NCBI GenBank assembly: GCA_029225085.1
Contig: JAQXVU010000044.1
Span: 1 to 40,335, forward strand
Length of the DNA stretch: 40,335 bases
Direction: 5' to 3'
Source: Eggerthellales bacterium
GTDB taxonomy: Bacteria > Actinomycetota > Coriobacteriia > Coriobacteriales > Eggerthellaceae
Under the pieces are notes generated by a model, which did no database searches, was not told where the DNA came from, and saw only the letters and a list, made by a program, of their open reading frames with translations. This document shows, one piece after another, positions 26,418 to 34,502 of the stretch. Made by a program: the position numbers and the translations under genes. The stretch's first letter is position 1, and the number at the start of each line of letters is the position of its first letter.

Positions 26418-26505
26418 TTGAGGCCCCGATTCCGCATATCAACGCCAAAACGGAAACAGATGGCATGCGACATCAGGCAAAACCGAGACAACCTTCGCAA
26501 AGCAA

Positions 26506-26537
26506 AACGGGAGCGACCAAGCATGGTCGCTCCCGTT
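26506..26537 (-). terminator. fprA terminator
   Basis: A perfect 14-bp hairpin (AACGGGAGCGACCA with its complement, AGCA loop) at 99 bp after the fprA stop. TTGCTTTG follows on the coding strand. It lies beyond the duplicated 3' segments. Confidence 0.85.
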
Positions 26538-26568
26538 GCCATATAAGCTCACGGCTAAAAGATGAGGG

Positions 26569-26651
26569 CTTCCACAAACTGCCAGCCCGGCAGCTCGACT
26601 ACAAAAACGCTAGCCCAGCAGCTCGGGTACAAAATGCTAGCCCAACAGCTC
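26569..26651 (-). repeat. Three tandem 27-28-bp units spanning the fprA stop codon
   Basis: Units at 26625-26651, 26597-26624 and 26569-26596 each begin GAGCTG on the minus strand and contain GGGCTAG or GGGCTGG. The first holds the last codons and TAG of fprA; the second repeats ELLG-stop out of the gene; the third is more degraded. Confidence 0.8.
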
Positions 26652-27794
26652 GGCCACCAGGGCATCCATCTGATCGAGGTTCTCCTGGGTTACGGCGCCG
26701 GACAGGGTCACGGTGTTCTCGGCGAAGGTCAGGTTCTTGCAGCCCTCTAACATGGCACGCATGCCCTTAGCTGCGGCAGGTGCCCACATGCCATTCTCTA
26801 CAAACGCCACCGTACGGTTCTGGAAGTTAGCGCCCACCAGATGATTCAGGAAATCGTGCATGAAGGGGAAGATAGATCCGTTGTACGTGGTGGTTGCCAG
26901 CACCAGGGTGCCGTAACGGAAGGCGTCCTCTACCGCTTCTGCCATATCGTCGCGAGCCAGATCGGTAACGGCAACTTTGGGGCAACCGGCCTCACGCAGC
27001 TTGGCAGCCAGAGTCTCGACCGCTGCCTTAGTGTTGCCGTAGACACTGGTGTAGCACAGGCAGATGCCCTCGGACTCAACGCCATAGGCAGCCCAGGTGC
27101 TGTAAAGATCAAGGTAGTAGCCCAGGTTCTCGGTCAGCTGAGGACCATGCAGAGGCGCGATGGCGCGAACAGGCAGGTCAGAAACCTTCTTCAGCACCTT
27201 AGTAACCTGAAGGCCGTACTTACCCACAATACCGAAGTAGTAACGGCGGGCCTCGCAAGCCCAATCGTCATCCTCGCAGTCGAGAGCGCCGAACTTGCCG
27301 AAAGCATCGGCGGAGAACAGGGTGCCAGTAGCGTCATTGAAGCTCATGACCACCTCAGGCCAGTGAATCATGGCAGCGCCGATGAAGGTCAGGGTCGATG
27401 CGCCCAGAGACAGGGTATCGCCATCCTTCACCACCACGGCACGGTCAGAGAAATCACAGCCGAAGAACTTGGTCATCATGGGGAACGCCTTTGCTGAAGC
27501 CACGATCTGAGCCTCAGGGTACGCCTGAGCAAAGCGCAGAATGTTGGAAGAATGGTCAGGCTCCATGTGATGCACCACCAGATAATCAGGTATGCGACCA
27601 GCAAGAGCGTCCTGCAGGTTGCTCATCCACTCGTCGCCGAAGGAGGCCTCAACGGTATCCATGACCGCAACCTTCTCATCAAGAATCACATAGGAGTTGT
27701 AGGCCATGCCCTCGGGCACCTCATACTGACCCTCGAACAGGTCGAGGTCATGATCGTTTACGCCGATGTAGCGAATGGCTGGTTCCTGTGCCAT
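26637..27794 (-). CDS. fprA: Flavodiiron protein (A-type flavoprotein, O2/NO reductase)
   Basis: Reduces oxygen to water, or nitric oxide to nitrous oxide, protecting anaerobes. The N-terminal metallo-beta-lactamase-like domain carries the di-iron motif H-x-E-x-D-H at residues 76-81 (HHMEPDHSS), then MIHWPEV, FSADAFG and PLHGPQ ligand regions. The C-terminal flavodoxin domain has YTSVYGNTKAA for FMN binding. Length is 385 residues, with no rubredoxin extension. GGGAGC precedes ATG 27794. Upstream lie two 27-bp direct repeats, and a tandem repeat crosses the stop codon. LysR is the upstream neighbour on the same strand. Confidence 0.93.
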   Translation of the reverse strand: MAQEPAIRYIGVNDHDLDLFEGQYEVPEGMAYNSYVILDEKVAVMDTVEASFGDEWMSNLQDALAGRIPDYLVVHHMEPDHSSNILRFAQAYPEAQIVASAKAFPMMTKFFGCDFSDRAVVVKDGDTLSLGASTLTFIGAAMIHWPEVVMSFNDATGTLFSADAFGKFGALDCEDDDWACEARRYYFGIVGKYGLQVTKVLKKVSDLPVRAIAPLHGPQLTENLGYYLDLYSTWAAYGVESEGICLCYTSVYGNTKAAVETLAAKLREAGCPKVAVTDLARDDMAEAVEDAFRYGTLVLATTTYNGSIFPFMHDFLNHLVGANFQNRTVAFVENGMWAPAAAKGMRAMLEGCKNLTFAENTVTLSGAVTQENLDQMDALVAELLG

Positions 27795-27828
27795 AAGATG
27801 CTCCCGTCTCTTGTTGCCTTATCTATTG

Positions 27829-27896
27829 CCGCTGGCTCTGGGCTGCGCGACTTTCCCTCGATTGGATTACCGTCAGCTCTGGGCTGCGCGGCTTTC
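27829..27896 (-). promoter_or_regulatory. Two direct repeats 41 bp apart upstream of fprA
   Basis: 27829-27855 and 27870-27896 match at 23 of 27 positions, including GCTCTGGGCTGCGCG exactly. They lie 35-102 bp before the fprA start. The near four-turn spacing suits paired regulator sites on one DNA face. A 7-bp hairpin (CCGTACG/CGTACGG, 27914-27935) lies beside them. Confidence 0.4.
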
Positions 27897-28040
27897 GGCC
27901 ATCCGGCTTTTCACCGTACGACCCGCGCCGTACGGCTTCGCTTTGTCAGTAAGCATTCTAGCCCACCGCCAACGCAGGGAAAGAGAAGCGGGGACGGAAC
28001 ATCCCGAACGGTCTCAAGCTGGCAGAAACAGCCAGACCCC

Positions 28041-28961
28041 CTAGCCGCGGATGGACGCTGCAGCCTCGGCAGTCAGAGACACGGAATTTCGACGCGTGAA
28101 GATATCGACGAAGCGCTTCACGATATCCGGCGCGTGCTGCTCATCATGACTGCAGATATAGGTCTTCACCATGCCGCGAGGAATATTGCTGATGGGCACC
28201 GTGGCGACGCCTTCAAACGAGCTAGAGAGGAAAGATCCCACCGCAATGGCCGCATAGGTCACATCGACGCTCACCAGCGAGCACATGGTAGAGGGGTCGT
28301 TGCAGGGAATGGCCAAGGACATGCCGTGGCGCTCGAACAGGTCGTTCAGCACCTTGCCGTTCTCATGATGGGAGTCGTAGGAAATCAGCGGGAACGCAGA
28401 GATGTCTTCCATCGTGACAGAAGTTTTAGAAGCCAGGACATGCAGCTTGTTCACCAGAAGCACCAGATCGAAGCTGCGGTAGGGCAGGCACACGATATTG
28501 GGCTCGTTAATGGGCACATCGGTGAAGACCACGTCGAGGTTTCCCGACTTCAGACCCGCCGCCAAGTTCGTGGTGGAAGTCTGGCGAATCTCTACCAGGA
28601 CGTCTTTATCCATAGAATCGCGGAAGGCGCGGATGCCGCGGGACCAGATCTTGTCCTGCACGATGCCCACAGCGCCAACGCGCACCGAGGACTGCCTGAC
28701 GCCCGCTCGCTGCTGCACCACGTCGATGCCCTTGTCCAGGTTCTGCAGGGCCACGTTCACGTAGCGATAGAAGTCCTGACCGTAGGAGGTCAGATGCACG
28801 GAGCGGGTATGCTTCTGGAAGAGCGGAGCCCCCAGCTCCTTCTCGAGCTGGGAGATAGCTGCGGAAAGAGTGGGCTGAGCGATGAACAGCTCCTTAGCGG
28901 CGCGGGTGTAATGCTGCACCTCGGCCAGCTTCTTGAAGTAGTACAGATGAGACAGATTCAC
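28041..28961 (-). CDS. LysR-family transcriptional regulator
   Basis: A 306-residue LysR-type regulator. Residues 1-60 form the winged helix-turn-helix (HLYYFKKLAEVQHYTRAAKELFIAQPTLSAAISQLEKELG), followed by an effector-binding domain from about residue 90 (VGAVGIVQDKIW...). The true start is GTG at 28961, seven bases after AAGGAG; open frame continues upstream but gives a low-complexity leader foreign to the family. It lies 246 bp upstream of fprA on the same strand and about 2.2 kb from lpdC. The target is unknown; fprA or the lpd operon are candidates by proximity. Confidence 0.92.
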   Translation of the reverse strand: MNLSHLYYFKKLAEVQHYTRAAKELFIAQPTLSAAISQLEKELGAPLFQKHTRSVHLTSYGQDFYRYVNVALQNLDKGIDVVQQRAGVRQSSVRVGAVGIVQDKIWSRGIRAFRDSMDKDVLVEIRQTSTTNLAAGLKSGNLDVVFTDVPINEPNIVCLPYRSFDLVLLVNKLHVLASKTSVTMEDISAFPLISYDSHHENGKVLNDLFERHGMSLAIPCNDPSTMCSLVSVDVTYAAIAVGSFLSSSFEGVATVPISNIPRGMVKTYICSHDEQHAPDIVKRFVDIFTRRNSVSLTAEAAASIRG

Positions 28962-29143
28962 GCAGGTTCTCCTTTTTGCCCTTCGATGGTCACATTGTAC
29001 CCCACGTGGAAGCGCAATAAGGCCGCCCCTCCCCCCTAACGGACGAGAGACGGCCACGAAAAACGTGCGGAATGCAAGTGCTGACAGCGACTCGGAAGGC
29101 CTGCAGCCGCGGGAAGCGGCAGCCCCTTCCACTGCCTGCCAAA

Positions 29144-29197
29144 CAGCCGACGCGCGCAAACGAAGGATCTTTTCACCTCCAGCCAATGCGCGCAAAC
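29144..29197. repeat. Direct repeat of 18 bp, 36 bp apart, after the oxidoreductase gene
   Basis: CAGCCGACGCGCGCAAAC (29144-29161) and CAGCCAATGCGCGCAAAC (29180-29197) differ at 2 positions. They lie just after the stop of the Gfo/Idh/MocA gene, in the 248-bp gap before lysR. Confidence 0.55.
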
Positions 29198-29209
29198 AGC
29201 CAGCTGAAA

Positions 29210-30265
29210 CTAGTCGATGGTGACCACCTGGCCGGTGTTGCCGGACTCGATGGTAGCGTTGATGACCTTCAAGGAAGCCAGGCCCTGCTCACCAGTGCAG
29301 CGAGGAACGGTCTCGCGGCCGCAGCACAGGTCGAGGAAGTGATCGACCTCGGAAGCCATGGGGTTGTTGCGCTCGACGGTGAAGGTCTCTTTCACCAGCG
29401 GGTGACGCCAACCGTACTCCTCGTCCTTCTCGGAGGGATAGTGATAGAAGGTCATAGAGGGGAAGCCGAAGGAGCCCTTGGTGCCGAAGATGTGCATGGA
29501 GTCCTCGCCGGTCTCATAGGCCCACTGCTCGTTCTCGCCTGCCAGCAGGTCGTAGTTCCAAGGGCTGGGGGTACCATCGGAAACGAAGTACGTGGCCGTT
29601 GCGCCCTCCTCAAACTCGAAGAGCACCGACACGGAATCCTCAGCCTCGTAACCGCGGATGGTGTTGCGCTTGGCGGCGTAGACCTTCTTCACCGTCATGC
29701 CGGTAACGTTGTTCAGGTCGTCCAGGTCATGAATGGCGTTCACCAGCAGGATGGCGCCAGAAGGAACCTGGTGCCACTCGGCATCCCAGTAGTGAATCTC
29801 CTTGGCGATGCCGAAGGAGCTCTGAATACCCACGATATCGCCCAGCTTCCCGGAAGCCAGGAAGTCCTTCAGGAACAGGAACAAGTTGGAAGAGCGGCGA
29901 TGGTGACCGATGAGCAGAGTCACACCGTGCTCATGGCAGCAATCGATGATGGCCTGAGCATCCTCGGGAGTGTTAGCGATGGGCTTCTCGAGCAGAATGA
30001 ACTTCACGCCCGCCTCGCAGCACGCAATGGTGGCGTCCTTATGCAGGGAGTTTGGCAGCGCGATGACCGCAGCGTCCACCTCCTCGGCAGCCAGCAAGTC
30101 ATGGTAGTCGCCGTAGAGCTTAGCGCCCACCTCGGCAGCAACATCCTCCGCCTGCTGGCCGAAGCCAGCGACGCACGTGAGCTCCGCGTCCTCGTGCTCC
30201 TTCAGCAAGCGGGCGATGCGAGCACCCTGGTTCAGACCGAACACGGTCACCTTCACATTTGCCAT
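29210..30265 (-). CDS. Gfo/Idh/MocA-family oxidoreductase
   Basis: An NAD(P)-dependent sugar- or inositol-type dehydrogenase of 351 residues. The Rossmann start is VTVFGLNQGARIA (the usual GxGxxG is altered to GLNQGA), and the family hallmark EKPIANT is at residues 93-99. The C-terminal alpha/beta domain has the HDLDDLNNVTG segment. The substrate is not predictable. ATG 30265 follows AGGAGGG; the longer open frame upstream has no such site. A perfect 9-bp hairpin lies just upstream in the leader. The gene stands alone between lysR and proS. Confidence 0.88.
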   Translation of the reverse strand: MANVKVTVFGLNQGARIARLLKEHEDAELTCVAGFGQQAEDVAAEVGAKLYGDYHDLLAAEEVDAAVIALPNSLHKDATIACCEAGVKFILLEKPIANTPEDAQAIIDCCHEHGVTLLIGHHRRSSNLFLFLKDFLASGKLGDIVGIQSSFGIAKEIHYWDAEWHQVPSGAILLVNAIHDLDDLNNVTGMTVKKVYAAKRNTIRGYEAEDSVSVLFEFEEGATATYFVSDGTPSPWNYDLLAGENEQWAYETGEDSMHIFGTKGSFGFPSMTFYHYPSEKDEEYGWRHPLVKETFTVERNNPMASEVDHFLDLCCGRETVPRCTGEQGLASLKVINATIESGNTGQVVTID

Positions 30266-30284
30266 AGCGATCCCTCCTAAGGCG

Positions 30285-30307
30285 AGGCGTTTTCCTGCAA
30301 AACGCCT
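30285..30307 (-). other. Hairpin in the leader of the oxidoreductase gene
   Basis: AGGCGTTTT and AAAACGCCT pair perfectly (9 bp, 5-base loop) 20 bp before the start codon and next to the ribosome site. It could be an operator dyad or a leader structure. Confidence 0.45.
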
Positions 30308-30433
30308 GGTAATTGCGGTATTGCCTTCCCCTTCTGCACGGTGGAAGGCCCTTAGGAAAAGCCTAGCATAGGCAGATTGACCCTCGTTATTGGCAATCGA
30401 AATGCCCCAAGCGACCCTATTGCAAAACGTAAA

Positions 30434-30467
30434 GGGAGGCGGATCCGCCTTGCGGATGCCGCCTCCC
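30434..30467 (-). terminator. proS terminator (end of the pyrH-proS block)
   Basis: A 15-bp stem with one bulged G: GGGAGGCGGATCCGC pairs with GCGGAT-G-CCGCCTCCC across a 3-base loop. TTTACGTTTTG follows on the coding strand, 57 bp after the proS stop. It is the strongest hairpin in the window. Confidence 0.92.
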
Positions 30468-30523
30468 TCCAATGCAAAATTCTGAAGCTCGAACGACCCT
30501 GCTACCCAAGAAGGCTCAACAGC

Positions 30524-32266
30524 CTACTCAATCACCTGGGCGATGAAATCCTCAGGAGCACGGGTGCCCTGAGCGAATGCAGCGATGCGCTCGTACAGCT
30601 CACCGGTAGCCACGTTCTTCTTCTCGCCGGTGGCGCGAACCTTCACCTCGAAGTTGCCCTCATCGAGGCCACGCTTGCCAACCACGATCTGTACGGGCCA
30701 GCCAATGAGATCGGCATCGTTAAACTTCACGCCAGGACGATCCTTGCGGTCATCGACCACGACCTCGAGGCCTGCAGCAGTCAGAACATCGGCCAGACGC
30801 TGAGCCTCAGGGGCCACGTAGTCATCGCCCACGGACAGAGGGATCACACAAACGTGAGCAGGGGCCACGGTCATAGGCCAGATGATGCCCTTCTCGTCGT
30901 TATGCTGCTCGACGATAGCGGCCAGGGTACGGCTCACGCCCACGCCATAGCAGCCCATGATGAAGTACTGCTCCTTGCCATCGGCATCCAGGTAGGTGGC
31001 GCCCATGGTACGGGAGTACTTCTCGCCCAGCTGGAAGACCTGAGACACCTCAATGCCGCGGCAGCCGGTCATGGTTGCGCCGCAGTGAGGGCAATCATCG
31101 CCAGGCTTCACCACGGACAAATCAGCCCAGGCATCGACGGTGAAATCGCGACCAGGGGTTGCACCCGCATAGTGGAAGCCGTCCTTGTTGGCGCCTACCA
31201 CCCAAGCGGTGATGGCCTTCAGGTTCTCGTCAGCGGCAACCTTTACCTTCTCAGGCAGGCCCACAGGACCAATGGAACCCTTGGGCAGACCGATTTCTTC
31301 CAGCTCCTCGTCAGTGAGCAGCTCGAAGCCGGGAATCAGGCGCTCGGCCTTAATCTCGTTCAGCTCGTGGTCGCCAGGAATGAACAGGGCCCAGACGCAG
31401 CCCTCCTCGTCCTTGCCTACCATGGCCTTCACGGTAGAGGTCTCAGGAATGCCCAGGAACTCAGCCAGGCTGGCGATGGAGCCAACGCCGGGGGTCTCGA
31501 TCTCGGTGAGCTCGGTTACCTCGTACTGGGTGGGGTGGCAGATGCAGGCGCCAGCCTCGGTGTTGGCGGCGTAGCTGCAGTCGGGGCAGGTTACCAGCTC
31601 GGCCTCACCGGCATCGGCGAGAGCCATGAACTCGGTGGTCACCTTGCCGCCGATCTGGCCGGAGTCAGCCTCTACAGGACGATAGTCGAGGCCGCAACGA
31701 TCGCAGATGTTGCCGTAGGCCACGCTCATCTCGTCATAGGTCTTCTGCAAGGACTCCTGGCTCTCATTGAAGCTGTAGGCGTCCTTCATGATGAACTCGC
31801 GGCTGCGCAGCAGGCCGAAGCGAGGACGGATCTCGTCGCGATACTTCGACTGAATCTGATACAGCGTGGTAGGAAGCTGCTTGTAGGAGCGCAGCTCGGA
31901 ACGAACCAGAGCGGTGATGAGCTCCTCGTGAGTGGGGCCAAGGCAGAAGCCATGGTCATGGCGATCGTTGAAGCGCATGAGCTCAGGGCCGTAGTCATCC
32001 CAACGACCGGACTCGTGCCACAGCTCGGCAGGCTGCAGGGCGGGCATGAAGACCTCCTGAGCGCCGGTAGCGTCCATCTCGTCGCGGACGATCTCTTCGA
32101 TCTTGGCCAGAACCCGCTTGCCCAGAGGCAAGTAGGTGTACACGCCGGCAGCGGTCTTGCGCATCATGCCGGCACGAAGGAGCAGCTTATGGCTGGCGAT
32201 CTCTGCGTCAGCAGGATCATCGCGCAACGTAGGCGCGTACAGCTTGCTCATATACGTGATGCTCAT
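30524..32266 (-). CDS. proS: Prolyl-tRNA synthetase, bacterial type with editing domain
   Basis: Charges tRNA-Pro. Class II motifs are clear: FCLGPTHEE and RPRFGLLRSREFIMKDAYSF (motif 2), and MGCYGVGVSR (motif 3). The INS editing domain lies at about residues 225-390, placing it in the bacterial (ProS type 1) group; the C-terminal anticodon domain has VDDRKDRPGVKF. Length is 580 residues. ATG 32266 overlaps the ispG stop as ATGA, implying coupling. A Cys-rich stretch (CPDCSYAANTEAGAC, near residue 232) is common in this type. It is the last gene of the pyrH-proS block. Confidence 0.97.
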   Translation of the reverse strand: MSITYMSKLYAPTLRDDPADAEIASHKLLLRAGMMRKTAAGVYTYLPLGKRVLAKIEEIVRDEMDATGAQEVFMPALQPAELWHESGRWDDYGPELMRFNDRHDHGFCLGPTHEELITALVRSELRSYKQLPTTLYQIQSKYRDEIRPRFGLLRSREFIMKDAYSFNESQESLQKTYDEMSVAYGNICDRCGLDYRPVEADSGQIGGKVTTEFMALADAGEAELVTCPDCSYAANTEAGACICHPTQYEVTELTEIETPGVGSIASLAEFLGIPETSTVKAMVGKDEEGCVWALFIPGDHELNEIKAERLIPGFELLTDEELEEIGLPKGSIGPVGLPEKVKVAADENLKAITAWVVGANKDGFHYAGATPGRDFTVDAWADLSVVKPGDDCPHCGATMTGCRGIEVSQVFQLGEKYSRTMGATYLDADGKEQYFIMGCYGVGVSRTLAAIVEQHNDEKGIIWPMTVAPAHVCVIPLSVGDDYVAPEAQRLADVLTAAGLEVVVDDRKDRPGVKFNDADLIGWPVQIVVGKRGLDEGNFEVKVRATGEKKNVATGELYERIAAFAQGTRAPEDFIAQVIE

Positions 32267-33339
32267 TGCAGTTTCCCTATCTCCTCAAGCAGGACATCGA
32301 CGATGTCGCTCTGTTGAACTTTTCGTATTATGGCACCATGGGCGAAGATTGCGCCCGAGCCATTGCCACATGCTACACCTAAATCGGCATCCGCGGCCTC
32401 TCCTGGGCCATTCACCACGCAAACCATAACGGCAATCATCAGAGGTTTCGCCAGGTTCGCGGTGCGGCGTTCAACCTCTTTAGCCAAAGCGATGAGATCG
32501 ACCTGGCAGCGACCGCAGGTGGGACAGCTCACCAGCTCTACGTTGCGGCGACGCAGGTCGAGAGCGGCCAGCAACGCCCAGCATGCGCGAATCTCCTCAG
32601 TGGGGTCGTCGGTGAGGGAGATGCGCATGGTGTCGCCAATGCCCTCTTCCAGCAAAATGCCCAGACCAGAAGCGCTCTTCACCAAGCCTTGGAACAAGGT
32701 GCCCGCCTCCGTAACACCAATGTGCAGGGGAACCTGAGGGATCTCCTGGGACAGGATGCGGTAGGTCTGCACCGTAGTCATGACATCGTGGGCCTTAGCG
32801 GACACCACCACGTCGTTAAAGCCCCGCTCCTGGAAGTGGGCCACGTAGTCCGTGGCGCTCTTAGCCAGCTTCTGAGGCAGGGTCAGATCCGTGCGCTGCT
32901 TCAGGGCATCATCGAGAGAACCCGCGTTCACGCCGATGCGGATGGGGATGCCCGCCTTGCGCGCCTCCTCTATCACCAGGTCAGTTGGCTCCCAGCCGCC
33001 GATGTTGCCGGGGTTGATGCGCAGCTTGGCCGCTCCCCTCCTGGCAGCCTCGATAGCGATCTGGGCGTCGAAATGCACGTCGGCCACCACGGGAAGGGGC
33101 GACGCGGCACAGACGGCCTCGAAGGCATCGAGACAATTACGACGTGGAATGGCCATGCGCACGATCTCGCAGCCAGCCTCCGCCAGAGCCTGAATCTGGG
33201 CCAGGTTGGCCTCCACATCCTGAGCTGGGGCATTCAGCATAGACTGCACCGCCACCGGTGCACCGCCGCCAACGGGCACATCTCCCACCATAACCTGGCG
33301 CGTGCGCTGGTTGGGGCGCAACATCGAAGCGTCCTGCAT
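32263..33339 (-). CDS. ispG: 4-hydroxy-3-methylbut-2-enyl-diphosphate synthase
   Basis: The penultimate MEP-pathway enzyme, an iron-sulfur protein. The cluster ligands are visible as CPTCGR and the later VCVVNGPGEA (Cys plus Glu), and LRINPGNIGG is conserved. Length is 358 residues from ATG 33339; that start is chosen because AGGAGGG lies just before it, while the upstream codon at 33354 would put the ribosome site inside the gene. It overlaps proS by 4 bp and follows rseP by 94 bp. Confidence 0.96.
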   Translation of the reverse strand: MQDASMLRPNQRTRQVMVGDVPVGGGAPVAVQSMLNAPAQDVEANLAQIQALAEAGCEIVRMAIPRRNCLDAFEAVCAASPLPVVADVHFDAQIAIEAARRGAAKLRINPGNIGGWEPTDLVIEEARKAGIPIRIGVNAGSLDDALKQRTDLTLPQKLAKSATDYVAHFQERGFNDVVVSAKAHDVMTTVQTYRILSQEIPQVPLHIGVTEAGTLFQGLVKSASGLGILLEEGIGDTMRISLTDDPTEEIRACWALLAALDLRRRNVELVSCPTCGRCQVDLIALAKEVERRTANLAKPLMIAVMVCVVNGPGEAADADLGVACGNGSGAIFAHGAIIRKVQQSDIVDVLLEEIGKLQ

Positions 33340-33433
33340 GTTCCCTCCTAACAACTATCCTCGTAAGCTCGGGTTGCCCGTACCTCTCAGGCGTCAGCAA
33401 CCTGGCCCGCAATTTACCCTCGGCAGCCGCAGG

Positions 33434-34495
33434 CTACCAGTTTCCAAACACAAACCGCTGTATATCCTGATTCAGCATGAACAGGAAGAACAGCATGAAC
33501 AGCGTCATGCCCATGAGGCTGATGAACCCCAGGGTATTGGTAGACACCGCCCGACGGGTCACCAGCTGCCAGATCTCTACCAGAAAGCGACCGCCATCGA
33601 GAGGTGGAATAGGCAGCATGTTCATGAGGCCCAGAGACACCGAGATCATGGCCATGAACATGAGGGCGTTTTCAAATCCCGCCTCGAAATAGGCCTTCGA
33701 CAACACGGCGATGCCCACCACCGAGGTGGAATTAGACACCGTGTCGGCGGCAGTCTGGGGGTTGAAAAGCCCCAGGATGGCCATGAACACCATGCCGATG
33801 TAGTTGAAGCCAGCCGTAACGGCCCTGTCTACCGAGACCGTGACGTGGGTGATCTCCTGGGTGACGTTGTCTATCACGTCGAATCCCATGACAGAATAGA
33901 TGAGCACGAAGGCCAGAATGGCAAAGAGCAGGTTCATGCCGGGACCTGCCAGCAAGATGAAGATGCGCTTCAGGAAGCCCTTCGACCGATACTGCACCGA
34001 GCGCTCCGCCTCGTAGAAGGCCTTGGGGTCCGCCACCTCACGAGCTGCGCCCACGCCGCGACCATCATCGGCCACCGCGTAGTACAGGTCGTAGTACTTG
34101 TCGTCGGTGCGCTTCCCCGCCTTCACGGTGCCCCACTCATCGAGCTCTATGAGGGCAGCAAGGGCGCCATCCTCATCGGTGCCCAGATAGCGAGCGAGTT
34201 CCACCGCCGTAGCGCTACCGTGCCGATGCACGTAGGTCATGGCGTCCTTCAGAAAGGGGCTCTCCTCGTCGGCTTCCATACCGCAAACACGGGCATAGCC
34301 GCCCAGGGGAACCGCCGTCACGCCAAACTTGGTGCCATGCCAGGTAAACCCCACGTTGGGGCCCGGTAAACCCAGCATGAACTCTGTGACCCGCACGCCG
34401 CAGGCTCGAGCCGCCAGGTAGTGGCCGCCCTCATGAATGAACACCAGGACGCTCAGGACAACGACCAGGCAAACTACCGTTATCAGAATATCCAT
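33434..34495 (-). CDS. rseP: RseP/YluC-type site-2 protease without PDZ, with winged-helix-like insert
   Basis: An intramembrane zinc protease (M50). The HExxH motif HEGGH is at residues 21-25, PLGGY at 63-67, AGPGMN at 183-188, and LPIPPLDGG with the third ligand Asp300 at 294-302. The PDZ domain that normally follows the AGPxxN helix is missing: only about 20 residues separate it from the next helix. Instead residues 81-140, before the AGP helix, look like a winged helix (ATAVELARYLGTDEDGAL, then a KxGKR...YYDLYYA wing). ATG 34495 is favoured over 34528 because MDILITVV begins the first membrane helix. It sits in the usual place between dxr and ispG, so it is orthologous by context. Confidence 0.88.
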   Translation of the reverse strand: MDILITVVCLVVVLSVLVFIHEGGHYLAARACGVRVTEFMLGLPGPNVGFTWHGTKFGVTAVPLGGYARVCGMEADEESPFLKDAMTYVHRHGSATAVELARYLGTDEDGALAALIELDEWGTVKAGKRTDDKYYDLYYAVADDGRGVGAAREVADPKAFYEAERSVQYRSKGFLKRIFILLAGPGMNLLFAILAFVLIYSVMGFDVIDNVTQEITHVTVSVDRAVTAGFNYIGMVFMAILGLFNPQTAADTVSNSTSVVGIAVLSKAYFEAGFENALMFMAMISVSLGLMNMLPIPPLDGGRFLVEIWQLVTRRAVSTNTLGFISLMGMTLFMLFFLFMLNQDIQRFVFGNW

Positions 34496-34502
34496 ATACC
34501 CG

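Larger units (their letters stand above)
25865..26636. other. 772-bp gene-free, repeat-rich gap between ubiX and fprA
   Basis: The 3' ends of ubiX (+) and fprA (-) face this gap. It holds the second copy of a dispersed palindromic element (25919-25980), a cluster of TGCAGAA words in opposite orientations (26126-26417), the fprA terminator and duplicated copies of the fprA 3' end. A 94-codon minus-strand open frame at 26258-26542 has no coding signals. GC content and word use differ from the flanking genes. Confidence 0.65.

Noticed and set aside
26258-26542. A 94-codon minus-strand open frame in the ubiX-fprA gap
   Set aside because: It overlaps the repeat cluster and the fprA terminator and has no ribosome site; it looks like an open frame inside repeat DNA.
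30377-32317. A 646-codon plus-strand open frame opposite proS
   Set aside because: Shadow of a well-identified synthetase gene, with no domain of its own.
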